This document shows, in pieces, positions 18,795 to 27,565 of a stretch of DNA of 64,000 nucleotides (position 1 is the stretch's first letter; each line of letters opens with the position of its first letter). The notes beneath the pieces are model-generated. The model searched no databases. It worked only from the letters and a program-made list of their open reading frames with translations, and was not told the DNA's origin. Made by a program: the position numbers and the translations under genes. This DNA comes from Tatlockia sp. (GTDB taxonomy: Bacteria > Pseudomonadota > Gammaproteobacteria > Legionellales > Legionellaceae), in the NCBI GenBank assembly GCA_013697725.1, contig JACCWI010000026.1:124001-188000 (forward strand), given 5' to 3'.

Positions 18795-18822
18795 CTTGAA
18801 ATTAAAATAATAACCCGCATAT
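18795..18822 (+). promoter_or_regulatory. Sigma-32-type heat-shock promoter of htpG
   Basis: CTTGAAA at 18795-18801 is a perfect sigma-32 -35 box, and CCGCATAT at 18815-18822 matches the -10 consensus CCCCATNT at 7 of 8 positions, with a 13-base spacer, which is the preferred distance. Transcription would start near 18829, about 60 bases before the ATG. Confidence 0.8.
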
Positions 18823-18832
18823 AGAGTTCATC

Positions 18833-18851
18833 ACTACTCTTGATGAGTAGT
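18833..18851 (+). promoter_or_regulatory. Hairpin at the 5' end of the htpG leader
   Basis: ACTACTC and GAGTAGT form a 7-bp stem with a TTGAT loop only a few bases after the predicted start site. A 5'-terminal hairpin usually stabilises mRNA; it does not cover the GGAGG at 18877-18881, so a simple thermometer is unlikely. Confidence 0.5.
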
Positions 18852-18889
18852 TTGTTTATTAAATCTATTTGCTATTGGAGGATTTTAAA

Positions 18890-20755
18890 ATGGCGGTAAA
18901 GCAACAAACTATGGGATTTCAAACGGAAGTTAAACAGATGTTGCATCTGGTTATTCATTCCTTATATTCAAATAAAGAAATCTTTTTAAGAGAGTTAATC
19001 TCAAATGCATCAGACGCTTTAGATAAACTTCGCTTTTTAGCCTTAGCCGATGCGGCACTATATGAGAAAGATTCCAATCTTCATATCACAATCGAATTTA
19101 ATGAAAAATTAAAAACCTTGACCATTAAAGATAATGGAATTGGACTAAGTTGGGATGAAGCAGTGGTTAATTTAGGGACTATTGCCAAATCAGGGACTAA
19201 AGAATTTATTAGTCATATGACCGGCGAAACCGCCAAAGATTCTCATTTAATTGGTCAATTTGGTGTTGGTTTTTATTCTTCTTTTATCGTTGCTGATAAA
19301 GTTACTCTTAAATCCAGGCGCGCTGGGCTCGATGAAAATCAAGGGATTGTTTGGGAATCTAACGGTGATGGTGAGTTTACCATTGCTCAAGAAAACCGGG
19401 CGGAACGTGGTACGGAAGTTACTTTGCATCTTAAAAAAGAGTGTGAAGAATACCTTAGCGATTGGCGTCTTCGACAAATTATCAGCAAATACTCCGACCA
19501 TATTTGCTGGCCTATTGAAATGAAAAAATCCGATACCGAAGATAAAAAAAGCGAAGAGTTCGAGACGGTTAATAAAGCAACTGCACTGTGGACCTTACAA
19601 AAATCTGAAATTTCTGACGAAGAATATAAAGAACTGTATAAGCACATATCGCACGATTATCAGGATCCTTTAATTTGGTCTCATAACCACGTTGAAGGCA
19701 AACAGGATTACATCTCTTTACTTTATATTCCAGGCCATGCTCCTTTTAATCTAGGCCAGCAAGAAATTAAACACGGCCTAAAGCTTTATGTTAAACGTGT
19801 GTTTATTATGGATGATGCCGTACAATTTCTGCCCCGTTATTTACGCTTTGTCAAAGGAATAGTTGATGCCAGTGATTTGCCTTTAAATGTTTCTCGTGAA
19901 ATTTTACAAGATAACAAACAAGTTGAAGCCATCAAAACCGCTTGTACTAAACGCATTTTATCGATGCTGGAGAAACTCAGTAAAGATGATGAGGCGTATC
20001 AACGCTTCTGGTCTGAATTTGGCTTAGTGCTTAAAGAGGGTCCAGTAGAAGATATAGTCAATAAAGAAATAATTGCTAAACTGTTACGTTTTACTAGTTC
20101 AACCAATGAGTCAGAAAAGCAAACAGTTTCATTTAGTGATTATGTTGGGCGCATGAAAGAAGGCCAGGATAAAATTTATTACATTACGGCCTCAAGCTAT
20201 AATGCCGCAAAAAATAGTCCTCATCTTGAAATTTTCAAAAAAAATGGCATTGAGGTGTTGTTGTTGAGTGATCAAATTGATGAGTGGCTTGTTAGTTATT
20301 TAAGTGAATTTGATGGTAAAAAATTACAGTCCATCAGTAAAGGTAAAATTGATCTTCCTAATGTAGAAGAAACCCAAACCAAGGAAGATGAAAAAGCCTT
20401 GGAACCGATGCTAAAGCAAATCAAAGAAGTGCTTGGTGATAAAGTTAAAGAGGTTCAATTTACTAATCGTTTAACTAGCTCACCGGCTTGTGTCGTTGCA
20501 GCAGAAGATGATATGGGTATGGAAATGCAGCGTATTTTACAAGCAGCAGGCCAACCAGTACCTACGGTTAAACCTATTTTTGAAATTAATCCTGAGCATG
20601 CCTTGGTAAAGCGTTTACATAATATTGCTGATGATAGCCAGTTTTCTGAATGGGTAGTGGTGTTGTTTGAACAAGCTGTTTTAGCTGAAGGTGGCCAATT
20701 GGATAATCCTGCTGATTTTGTTAATCGGGTGAATAAGTTGTTGTTAGAAGCTTAA
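18890..20755 (+). CDS. htpG: Molecular chaperone HtpG (Hsp90)
   Basis: A 621-residue bacterial Hsp90. The start is set at the ATG at 18890 ([18 protein letters not shown]), preceded by GGAGG at 18877-18881; an upstream in-frame TTG is not needed. The N-terminal GHKL ATPase domain shows [20 protein letters not shown] and GQFGVGFYS; the middle domain has the catalytic Arg region ([11 protein letters not shown]), and the C-terminal dimerisation domain is present. HtpG is an ATP-dependent cytosolic chaperone of the heat-shock regulon, consistent with the upstream sigma-32-type promoter. A strong hairpin follows the stop. Length matches the family (about 620-625). Confidence 0.97.
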   Translation: MAVKQQTMGFQTEVKQMLHLVIHSLYSNKEIFLRELISNASDALDKLRFLALADAALYEKDSNLHITIEFNEKLKTLTIKDNGIGLSWDEAVVNLGTIAKSGTKEFISHMTGETAKDSHLIGQFGVGFYSSFIVADKVTLKSRRAGLDENQGIVWESNGDGEFTIAQENRAERGTEVTLHLKKECEEYLSDWRLRQIISKYSDHICWPIEMKKSDTEDKKSEEFETVNKATALWTLQKSEISDEEYKELYKHISHDYQDPLIWSHNHVEGKQDYISLLYIPGHAPFNLGQQEIKHGLKLYVKRVFIMDDAVQFLPRYLRFVKGIVDASDLPLNVSREILQDNKQVEAIKTACTKRILSMLEKLSKDDEAYQRFWSEFGLVLKEGPVEDIVNKEIIAKLLRFTSSTNESEKQTVSFSDYVGRMKEGQDKIYYITASSYNAAKNSPHLEIFKKNGIEVLLLSDQIDEWLVSYLSEFDGKKLQSISKGKIDLPNVEETQTKEDEKALEPMLKQIKEVLGDKVKEVQFTNRLTSSPACVVAAEDDMGMEMQRILQAAGQPVPTVKPIFEINPEHALVKRLHNIADDSQFSEWVVVLFEQAVLAEGGQLDNPADFVNRVNKLLLEA

Positions 20756-20763
20756 AAAAATTC

Positions 20764-20800
20764 AATTACCCCACATATTTTAGCGCTATGTGGGGTAATT
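20764..20800. terminator. Bidirectional rho-independent terminator
   Basis: AATTACCCCACATA and TATGTGGGGTAATT form a 14-bp perfect stem with a 9-base loop. On the minus strand it is followed by a run of seven Ts (20755-20761 region), so it terminates the converging membrane-protein gene as well as htpG. Confidence 0.85.
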
Positions 20801-20807
20801 TCAATTA

Positions 20808-21419
20808 TTACGGGGCATATCCTGTGCTTGATTCCACTTGAGTCCTATCAGTCAATTCAGTCATTTCAATTTTATTTTTATTGTTAGTTTTTGAAGGAAG
20901 ATGACTAGCAGTTCGGAATTCAAAAAAAGCCTGTCCCGGAGTAGGTTGAACTGTCATATCTGATTGTAGCTCTTTAACTGGCCTAAATTGTTCTGAAAAA
21001 TTGTTTTTGTTAGTTGTATTTTCAATTTTAACGAGCTCTTTAAAATAGTCATAGAAACAAGCAATAGCTACAGGAACGAGAGAAGCAAGTAAACCAATAC
21101 CAGCTCCAGCTAAAGGACCAATTACAGTTCCTATTCCCGGAAGCAAAATGCCAATTAAAGCGCCTATCAGGGCTCCCAGAGCAGTTCCACTGCTAATGGT
21201 ATATAGTGCACCTTTACCTAACTCTCCATTAACCAATAGATTAATTCCTGTAACTAAGCCTCCTACACTGAATGTTATTCCCATACAGATTAAAGCAAAC
21301 CCAGGGATTGAGAATGCTGCAATAAGAGCCGTAATCTTACCTGTTAAAGCTAAAATAGCCATGAGTACAGGCGCTACGAAAATTCCTATTATCATTGTTT
21401 TAATAAAATCATTAAACAT
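20808..21419 (-). CDS. Glycine-rich membrane protein, paralogue 1 of 3
   Basis: A 203-residue protein with four hydrophobic segments in the first ~130 residues: two N-terminal spans, then GALIGALIGILLPGIGTVIG (a glycine-zipper-like stretch) and AGIGLLASLVPVAIACFYDY. A polar cytoplasmic-type tail follows, with the QPTPGQAFFEF motif and an acidic IEMTELTD end. The segment from SSGTALGALIG to the last span is shared almost residue for residue with the two upstream neighbours (21473-22093 and 22420-23004). I do not recognise the family. Gly-zipper helices suggest tight helix packing or oligomers. Confidence 0.6.
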   Translation of the reverse strand: MFNDFIKTMIIGIFVAPVLMAILALTGKITALIAAFSIPGFALICMGITFSVGGLVTGINLLVNGELGKGALYTISSGTALGALIGALIGILLPGIGTVIGPLAGAGIGLLASLVPVAIACFYDYFKELVKIENTTNKNNFSEQFRPVKELQSDMTVQPTPGQAFFEFRTASHLPSKTNNKNKIEMTELTDRTQVESSTGYAP

Positions 21420-21472
21420 ACCTATCCTTTTGCTAATGTTATTTTTTAGAGTGGCTTATTTAGATTAGTAAA

Positions 21473-22093
21473 TTAACTAAAAATTCCAGAAGTTAATGAA
21501 TTATCAGTGTTGTTATGCTCTGTAATAGGGCTCAACTCAATGTTTCTATCATCATTTCTGTTCTGATTAGCATTTGTTTGATCAAAATAAGCAGTTTTCT
21601 CGGGGTTAGGTTGAACAGGTTTCCATAAACGCTGTTGTGGCTCCGTTATCGAAACGTCGGCAAGAGTCGTCTCTTTTACATCATCATTATGATTTGGTTT
21701 TTTTAAAATATGGTAGCATAATCCAATTGCGACAATAGGAAGAGAAACAAGAAAACCCAAACCGGCTCCAGCCAACGGGCCTATTAAAGTACCTACACCA
21801 GGCATTAGAATACCGATTGTTGCGCCAATTAAAACTCCAAGAATGACTGCGGAGCTAATTGTTAATAAAGAACCTTTTCCTAGCTCACCTTGATATAATA
21901 ATTGTATACCCTTAGCCAAACCTACGGCGCAAGTACCATAGCCCACGATGAAAAACGCTAACCCCCCTCCAGATATTGCAGCTATCATTGCCATAAATTT
22001 ACCGGTGGCAATGAAAATACCCATAATTGTGATACAAAATGCCATAATACCGGCTAATTTTAGTAACGATTTATTTTCGCTTTCTACTGCCAT
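21473..22093 (-). CDS. Glycine-rich membrane protein, paralogue 2 of 3
   Basis: A 206-residue paralogue of its neighbours. It starts MAVESENKSLLKLAG, nearly identical at the N-terminus to paralogue 3 (MAVESDLKPLYALVG). Hydrophobic segments are at about 11-45, 60-75 and 80-125, including VLIGATIGILMPGVGTLIGP. The soluble tail carries RLWKPVQPNPEKTAYFDQ and the acidic NIELSPITE element, both conserved in paralogue 3. It is 53 bases upstream of paralogue 1 and likely co-transcribed with it. Function unknown; copy-specific tails suggest partner-specific roles, but that is inference. Confidence 0.6.
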   Translation of the reverse strand: MAVESENKSLLKLAGIMAFCITIMGIFIATGKFMAMIAAISGGGLAFFIVGYGTCAVGLAKGIQLLYQGELGKGSLLTISSAVILGVLIGATIGILMPGVGTLIGPLAGAGLGFLVSLPIVAIGLCYHILKKPNHNDDVKETTLADVSITEPQQRLWKPVQPNPEKTAYFDQTNANQNRNDDRNIELSPITEHNNTDNSLTSGIFS

Positions 22094-22178
22094 TGTTTTG
22101 CTCCTGGTCGGGTTAGTTCGCTCATTTTAATATATAATTCTTAAGGATTTATTAATTGTTTCTCTATGAGTTCAACTA

Positions 22179-22294
22179 GACAGGGCGATTTCATCAAAGT
22201 TTAAAATCCCATCACTTTTAAATAATGAGCAAGGCTACGTTTAATGAATTTTCTTCCTTGGCAAATTTTTAAATTTTGATGAAATCGCCCTGTC
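22179..22294. repeat. MITE-like 116-bp element with 28-bp terminal inverted repeats
   Basis: Both ends read GACAGGGCGATTTCATCAAA inward, and the match continues through (G/A)TTTAAAA, giving 28-bp inverted repeats with one mismatch around a ~60-bp core with no ORF. This is the architecture of a non-autonomous miniature transposable element or an extended palindromic repeat. Flanks show no clear target duplication (ACTA left, AATT right). Confidence 0.65.
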
Positions 22295-22348
22295 AATTAT
22301 TTTGCACAGGTTATTGTTAGTTATTGTTCTCAAGCTAGCCTTTATCTC

Positions 22349-22390
22349 GCGCGAAGCGAGAGTTCCAGAATTGGCTTTCGCTTCGCTCGG
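22349..22390. repeat. REP-like inverted GCGAAGCGA pair
   Basis: GCGCGAAGCGAGAG (22349-22362) and CTTTCGCTTCGCTCGG (22375-22390) are inverted near-copies. The GC-rich sequence contrasts with the AT-rich surroundings, as for REP elements mobilised by RAYT-type transposases. Confidence 0.5.
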
Positions 22391-22419
22391 TCCAAAACCA
22401 TGCAATTAAGAATTATAAA

Positions 22420-23004
22420 TTATTGGCTTGAACTCAAGACATTCTGCAATTCAATAGTTTTATCATCAGTTCTTTGCGAATTAGAGCCTACCTTATCAAA
22501 ATAAGCATTTTTATCAGGTTTAGGCTGAGCTGTTGGATAAAAGCGTTGTTTTGGCTTATCATTAGCAACCTCAGAAAAGCCAGTTTCTTTTTCTTCTCCA
22601 GTTTGAGTTTGCACCGGATCTTTAAAATATTCGTAACAAAAAGCAAGGGCTACCGGAATTAAAGCAGCTACCAAACCAATTCCTGCTCCTGCTAAAGGTC
22701 CAATCAAAGTTCCAATACCAGGAACCAGAATACCAACCATCGCACCTATCAAAACACCGAGAATAATTCCGCTGCTAATTGTACTTGCCGAGCCATTGCT
22801 CAACTCACCCTTGCTTAAAAATTGAATGCCTGCATAAAAGCCAATAGCGCTCATAGCTATACCCGCACACATAAAAGCTATCCCGCCTGCCGATATCGTT
22901 GTTGCCAGTATAACGAATTTACCGGTAGCAGCTAGAATAGCCATGATGGTTAAAGGGATTCCCACCAAAGCATAAAGAGGTTTTAAATCGCTTTCTACTG
23001 CCAT
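22420..23004 (-). CDS. Glycine-rich membrane protein, paralogue 3 of 3
   Basis: A 194-residue protein with the same plan as the two downstream paralogues: N-terminal MAVESDLKPLYALVG, hydrophobic spans at about 10-48, 65-80 and 83-123 (LIGAMVGILVPGIGTLIGPL), and a polar tail with QRFYPTAQPKPDKNAYFDK and TIELQN. The AGAGIGL and FKxPVQ-type junctions align with paralogue 2. The start has a GGAGAA-type ribosome binding site just upstream. It is separated from paralogue 2 by 326 bases that contain repeats, which may have split an ancestral operon. Function unknown. Confidence 0.6.
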   Translation of the reverse strand: MAVESDLKPLYALVGIPLTIMAILAATGKFVILATTISAGGIAFMCAGIAMSAIGFYAGIQFLSKGELSNGSASTISSGIILGVLIGAMVGILVPGIGTLIGPLAGAGIGLVAALIPVALAFCYEYFKDPVQTQTGEEKETGFSEVANDKPKQRFYPTAQPKPDKNAYFDKVGSNSQRTDDKTIELQNVLSSSQ

Positions 23005-23102
23005 ATTTTGGTTCTCCTGTTCTTTAAATTAGCACTTGATCGCTATATTGTACCTTAATTCGTCTAAAAATTGGTTAATAAATTATTTACTATTATCTAG
23101 CC

Positions 23103-23128
23103 AAAAAAAATCCCCGCGTGGCGAGGAT
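23103..23128 (-). terminator. Rho-independent terminator of fis
   Basis: On the minus strand ATCCTCGC-CAC-GCGGGGAT (one G-T pair) is followed by eight Ts, 45 bases after the fis stop. It is a compact, strong terminator. Confidence 0.85.
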
Positions 23129-23173
23129 ACTAAGAGCTTTGTTTAATTTTCACAAAGATGATATTGAAACCAA

Positions 23174-23470
23174 TTATTCGTCAGTTAAACGAAAATATTT
23201 AGTTCCAAAGTAGCGTTGTAATTTTTTTCTGATTGTGCCGCGGCTTATTCCGAGCATTCTTGCCGCTTGTAGTTGATTGCCACGTCTTTTTTCCATAACG
23301 GCTTGTAAAAGTGGTGGTTCAACCTCAGAAAGAATCATGTCATATAGGTCATCAATGGATTTGCCTTTATTGTCCGCAAGAAAACGGGTTACTAATCCGT
23401 AAACTAAATCTTGTAGACCTGGATCCTGCTTGATGGTTTGTGTGGGGATTTGTGTATCAATGACATTCAT
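23174..23470 (-). CDS. fis: DNA-binding protein Fis
   Basis: A 98-residue Fis-family nucleoid protein. The C-terminal helix-turn-helix is diagnostic: EPPLLQAVMEKRRGNQLQAARMLGISRGTIRKKLQRY (about residues 51-88) matches the Fis signature in which GNQ..AA..LGI.RGT.RKKL is nearly invariant. The N-terminal half contains the dimerisation and beta-hairpin arm region. Fis bends DNA and regulates growth-phase genes. It is not preceded by dusB, the usual enterobacterial partner, and ends at its own terminator. Legionella genomes are known to carry several fis paralogues, so which copy this is cannot be decided here. Confidence 0.92.
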   Translation of the reverse strand: MNVIDTQIPTQTIKQDPGLQDLVYGLVTRFLADNKGKSIDDLYDMILSEVEPPLLQAVMEKRRGNQLQAARMLGISRGTIRKKLQRYFGTKYFRLTDE

Positions 23471-23660
23471 CGTAACTTCCTTATTCTAGTTAAATCAAAC
23501 TATTCCAATACTTTCATCATCTTAACGAAAGCTGAATTAATTCTACATGAAGGATAAATGATAATCTACAATTTATTGGATAAAATCAGCAGCTTAGTGA
23601 ATAAATGAGCATTTACTAAAATTGCTCTGAATAAGTTTTAAAGATTTAAGCGAAAAGTGA

Positions 23661-24809
23661 TTAATTGGTGTGGAGCAATTCAGCTTGTATAAGCTCAGCA
23701 ATTGAACAGTCAGCCTGTTCGGCTGAAAGCAAATATTTGATGTTTTTAAGACGTTTTCGCATTCGTGTGCTGTGCTCATCATCCGTTAATAATGCAACCA
23801 AAGCACGAGTTAGCTCAATGGGATTGCAGTCATATTGCAGCAGTTCAGGTACCACCATCTCATTTTGCAGAAGGTTACATAAGCCTAAATATTTAACTTT
23901 AATTAGTTTCATAGCAAGAATAAAATTGAGTAATGAGGATTTATAGATAATACACATCGGCACTTCAAGTAGGGCGCATTCAAGTGAAGCTGTGCCTGAG
24001 GCAACGACTGCACAATCGCTACAGGCCACTACCTCAGTTGCTTTACCCAAAATAAAAGAAATATTAACCTTGGAGTTGGCAAAATAATTTTGAATTAATA
24101 AAGGGTCTAAAGTGCCGGCAATTGGAATAACAAAATGCATATTTGCTAGCTGCTTATGGAGTTTCTCTGCAACTGCGACTAATATGGGCAGGTGTTTTTC
24201 GATTTCATTAATGCGGCTGCCCGGAAGCATGGCCACTAGCTGTTTATCCAGGGGAAGGTTTAAAATTTTACGTGCACTAGCTGTATTGTCATAATGATTA
24301 ATTTTTTCAACAAGGGGGTGACCAACAAAGGAAACCGGAACCTTAGCGTTCTCATAAATAGTTTTTTCAAAAGGAAGTATCACGGCCATTCTATCAATGC
24401 AGCTACGAATTAGATTAATTCGCTTGGCCTTCCAAGCCCAAATTTGAGGGCTTATATAATAAAGAGTGCGGATTCCCATTTTTTTGGCAACTTTGGCAAG
24501 CCGCAAATTGAATCCGGGATAATCCACTAATATTAATAAATCAGGTTTAGTTTGCTCTAAATGAGCTTTGATGGCATAAAAAGCTTTACGAAGGACGCTA
24601 AGATGTCGAACTACTGCGGTCAGGCCAGTAACGCCGTAAGAGGCAAGATCGGAGATGAGCAGGACACCTGCATTTTGCATATGTCTGCCGCCAATGCCGC
24701 TAAATTCAAAGTTTTTATTTTCAGCTTTAAGTTGGCGAACAAAGGAGGCTGCATGAAAATCACCTGATTCTTCGCCGGCAACAACGACAATTCGTTTATG
24801 CTTGTGCAT
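23661..24809 (-). CDS. lpxB: Lipid-A-disaccharide synthase
   Basis: A 382-residue GT-B glycosyltransferase of family GT19. N-terminal VVAGEESGDFHA and FSGIGG, then YYISPQIWAWKAKR and FVGHPLV, and in the C-terminal half LPGSRINEIEKHLP and ASGTASLECALLEVPMCIIYK are the LpxB signatures. LpxB joins UDP-diacyl-glucosamine and lipid X at the inner membrane surface to form the lipid A disaccharide. It overlaps the upstream oxidoreductase gene by 14 bases, so the two are co-translated. Length matches the family (about 380). Confidence 0.96.
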   Translation of the reverse strand: MHKHKRIVVVAGEESGDFHAASFVRQLKAENKNFEFSGIGGRHMQNAGVLLISDLASYGVTGLTAVVRHLSVLRKAFYAIKAHLEQTKPDLLILVDYPGFNLRLAKVAKKMGIRTLYYISPQIWAWKAKRINLIRSCIDRMAVILPFEKTIYENAKVPVSFVGHPLVEKINHYDNTASARKILNLPLDKQLVAMLPGSRINEIEKHLPILVAVAEKLHKQLANMHFVIPIAGTLDPLLIQNYFANSKVNISFILGKATEVVACSDCAVVASGTASLECALLEVPMCIIYKSSLLNFILAMKLIKVKYLGLCNLLQNEMVVPELLQYDCNPIELTRALVALLTDDEHSTRMRKRLKNIKYLLSAEQADCSIAELIQAELLHTN

Positions 24810-25758
24810 ATCTATTAATAAGATTTAAATCAATTAAATTAGTGATTTTGGCCGCTGTAGACAGAGCTTCTTTTCCTTCTTCTCCGGTTACTAAGGGCGT
24901 AGTATTATTTTCAATGCAGTGTAAAAAAGCTTTAATTTCCTCAAGTAAAGCATCACCTTTTTCGAAAACTGATTGATGGCGGGTTATTTCAGGAATACCG
25001 GGAAACATTTCACCTTCACCTTTTTGAAAAACAGCAAATTCTTTATTCTGATAATCAATAGATATATAAGAGTTAGGCTGGAAAATGCGAGTTTTTCGTT
25101 CAGATTTAAAGCTCACGCGACTTGCAGTGACATTAGCAACACAATGATTGGCAAAGGTAATTCGTGCATTGGCAATATCAATGGATTTCGTTAAAACTGG
25201 TGTACCTTGAGCGTCAATGTGGGTTATAGGGCTATTGACAATAGTGTGAATTAAATCGATATCATGGATCATTAAATCAAGGATTACATTCACCTCCGTT
25301 CCGCGCGGATTAAAAGGCGCAAGACGATGGGATTCAATAAATAAAGGATGTTCAAGGTATTCATCCAAAGCCAGGCGAGCTGAATTAAAACGTTCTAAAT
25401 GTCCGACCTGAAGCTTTAGATTTTGCATTTTAGCAATAGCAATTAATTCTTCAGCTTGCTGCACGGTTTCAGTGATGGGCTTCTCAATCAATACATGGAT
25501 GCCTTGCTGCAGACAATCTTTGGCAATTTCATAATGCTTGTTTGTAGTCGCCGCAATACTAACGGCATCAACTTTGCCAAACAACTCTTTATAATCAGAA
25601 TAAGCCGGAACCTTAAGCGCTTTGGAAACTGCTTCACATGCCTCTTTATTGATGTCGCAAACTGCTAATAAATTAGCGTTAGCTAAGCTTTGGTATTTCT
25701 CTGCGTGAAAACGCCCAAGGTAACCAACTCCGATAACTGCACATTTTAGAATAGACAT
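24796..25758 (-). CDS. gnnA: Gfo/Idh/MocA oxidoreductase, probable UDP-GlcNAc 3-dehydrogenase
   Basis: A 320-residue NAD-dependent sugar oxidoreductase: Rossmann motif GVGYLGRFHAEKY near the N-terminus and the family catalytic EKP in HVLIEKPITE, followed by GHLERFN and the dinucleotide-fold C-terminal half. It overlaps lpxB by 14 bases. In Acidithiobacillus and Leptospira, GnnA oxidises UDP-GlcNAc at C3 so that GnnB can aminate it, giving lipid A with a 2,3-diamino sugar; Legionella lipid A carries such a sugar. Family membership is clear; the GnnA role is inferred from linkage to lpxB. No gnnB-like aminotransferase lies in this window. Confidence 0.75.
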   Translation of the reverse strand: MSILKCAVIGVGYLGRFHAEKYQSLANANLLAVCDINKEACEAVSKALKVPAYSDYKELFGKVDAVSIAATTNKHYEIAKDCLQQGIHVLIEKPITETVQQAEELIAIAKMQNLKLQVGHLERFNSARLALDEYLEHPLFIESHRLAPFNPRGTEVNVILDLMIHDIDLIHTIVNSPITHIDAQGTPVLTKSIDIANARITFANHCVANVTASRVSFKSERKTRIFQPNSYISIDYQNKEFAVFQKGEGEMFPGIPEITRHQSVFEKGDALLEEIKAFLHCIENNTTPLVTGEEGKEALSTAAKITNLIDLNLINRYAQA

Positions 25759-25879
25759 GAAGAAAAAATCGCCAGAAAATTTGTGGCTATGATCTCATTT
25801 TATTAATGATAAATCAATTTTAAATCGGTATTATCGCCGCTATCAAAATAATAATAAAAGTAAAAAGGAGTTTAAATTT

Positions 25880-26455
25880 ATGGATATCTTTATCGCAGGA
25901 GTCGATGAAGTAGGGCGTGGGCCTTTGGCAGGCGCCGTTGTAGCGGCCGCCGTAATTCTTAGAAGCCCTATTGAGGGAGTAAAAGATTCAAAAAAATTAA
26001 CTGCTGCAAGACGTCTTGTCTTAGCTGAAATCATTAAAAATGAAGCTCTTTGCTTTTCTTATGGACGAGCAGAAGTAGAGGAGATTGATAAATTAAATAT
26101 CCATCATGCTACGCTCTTAGCTATGAAAAGAGCAATTGAAGCTTTAGGCATTCAACCGCATCAAATATTAATCGATGGAATGCATTGCCCCAAGGTATCT
26201 ATTCCTTGTCTGGCAATTATAAAAGGGGATAACTTACATAATGAAATTGGAGCTGCATCAATTTTGGCAAAAGTTTTGCGTGACAAAGAAATGGAACATC
26301 TGGATTTAATCTATCCCGGCTATGGCTTCGCCGCTCATAAGGGATACCCAACGGTGGAGCATCGTCTGGCACTGCAACGCTTAGGGCCTTGTGCAATTCA
26401 TCGCAAAAGCTATGCGCCTGTTGCTGCTTGCTTTAACAACTCAGCGATAGCTTAA
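25880..26455 (+). CDS. rnhB: Ribonuclease HII
   Basis: A 191-residue RNase HII with the signature [12 protein letters not shown] at the N-terminus (catalytic Asp and Glu), [15 protein letters not shown], the catalytic Asp in [19 protein letters not shown], and [14 protein letters not shown]. It cleaves RNA in RNA-DNA hybrids and single ribonucleotides in DNA. The ATG follows AAAGGAG (25862-25868). Its 3' end overlaps that of the converging rodA by 15 bases. It is transcribed away from the lpxB operon. Confidence 0.96.
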   Translation: MDIFIAGVDEVGRGPLAGAVVAAAVILRSPIEGVKDSKKLTAARRLVLAEIIKNEALCFSYGRAEVEEIDKLNIHHATLLAMKRAIEALGIQPHQILIDGMHCPKVSIPCLAIIKGDNLHNEIGAASILAKVLRDKEMEHLDLIYPGYGFAAHKGYPTVEHRLALQRLGPCAIHRKSYAPVAACFNNSAIA

Positions 26456-27565
26456 ATTATTAAACAATATTCGATGTGAGCTTATGGACATTAAAATACC
26501 AAAACCGGCTAAAAAAGTGACCATTGCCGTACCACCATAGCTTACAAGAGGCAAGGGAATACCTACCACCGGCAAAATTCCCATCACCATACCTATGTTA
26601 ACAAAGGCAGAAAGGAAAAAGGTCATAGCGAGACTTGCTGCCAATAAACGCGTATAACTCGTTTGTGCATGTCTGGCTATATAGAGACCTCTTAAAGAAA
26701 TTAAAATAATGAGGGCAATTAAGATAGAACTTCCAACAAAACCAAATTCTTCACCACTTACAGCAAATATAAAGTCAGTTGCATGTTCGGGTAAAAAATT
26801 CAGATGTGATTGGCTCCCTTCTAACCAACCTTTGCCAAATGCCCCCCCGGAGCCGATCGCAATTTTAGACTGGATAATATGGTAGCCCGAACCTAGCGGA
26901 TCCTGCTCGGGATTAAGTAAGGTAAAAATTCTTTGTTTTTGATAATCGTGCATAAGATGCCAAAGTAGAGGGGCGGCTAGAGAAAGTATAGCTGTGATAG
27001 TTAAAAGAATGCGTGCGCGAATTCCAGCCATGAATATTACAGCCAAGCCCGAAGCCACCACCATAATTGCAGTTCCCAAGTCAGGTTGTTTAGCAATTAG
27101 GCAGGCAGGGATGAAGATCATTAAAGCTGCGATGGCTAATGATTTAAGATCAATAGGAAAATGTTTTCGGTCAAAGTACCAAGCCGCCATCATGGGAATT
27201 GCTAATTTCATAATTTCTGAGGGCTGAAAACGAAAAATACCCAGATCGAGCCATCGTTGCGCACCCTTACCAATTTTCCCCATTAACATGACAGCTATCA
27301 GCAAAATTAAACCAATACAGTAAATCCAGGGTGTCCAAATCTTATATTTGTGAGGTGGAATAACCGCAAATATCATCATGATAGACATAGCAAAGAACAG
27401 CCTCATGGATTGGCGTAATACCATGTTTAAGTTTTGATTTGAAGCACTATACAAAATTAACATGCCAAAAGCGACCAGGATTAGTAGCAATCCAAACAAG
27501 GGCAAATCAATATGGATAGACTTAACCGTAAATCGATAAACGGGACGTGCGGTATGCGAATTCAT
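26441..27565 (-). CDS. rodA: Rod shape-determining protein RodA (SEDS glycosyltransferase)
   Basis: A 374-residue polytopic membrane protein of the SEDS family with about ten hydrophobic segments. Signatures include [16 protein letters not shown], the KQPDLGTA loop, [35 protein letters not shown] and the C-terminal [18 protein letters not shown]. RodA polymerises lipid II into glycan strands during side-wall growth, paired with the transpeptidase PBP2. It overlaps the PBP2 gene by four bases (ATGA), the conserved order in proteobacteria. Confidence 0.96.
   Translation of the reverse strand: MNSHTARPVYRFTVKSIHIDLPLFGLLLILVAFGMLILYSASNQNLNMVLRQSMRLFFAMSIMMIFAVIPPHKYKIWTPWIYCIGLILLIAVMLMGKIGKGAQRWLDLGIFRFQPSEIMKLAIPMMAAWYFDRKHFPIDLKSLAIAALMIFIPACLIAKQPDLGTAIMVVASGLAVIFMAGIRARILLTITAILSLAAPLLWHLMHDYQKQRIFTLLNPEQDPLGSGYHIIQSKIAIGSGGAFGKGWLEGSQSHLNFLPEHATDFIFAVSGEEFGFVGSSILIALIILISLRGLYIARHAQTSYTRLLAASLAMTFFLSAFVNIGMVMGILPVVGIPLPLVSYGGTAMVTFLAGFGILMSISSHRILFNNLSYR

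Larger units (their letters stand above)
18569..18889. other. Divergent intergenic region LOG gene / htpG
   Basis: This 321-bp gap holds the heat-shock-type promoter and 5' hairpin of htpG, listed separately. No gene is seen in the remaining AT-rich sequence. Confidence 0.6.
22094..22419. other. Intergenic region with two repeat elements
   Basis: This 326-bp gap between paralogues 2 and 3 holds a 116-bp MITE-like palindromic element (22179-22294) and a REP-like inverted pair (22349-22390), both listed separately. No gene is present. Confidence 0.6.
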
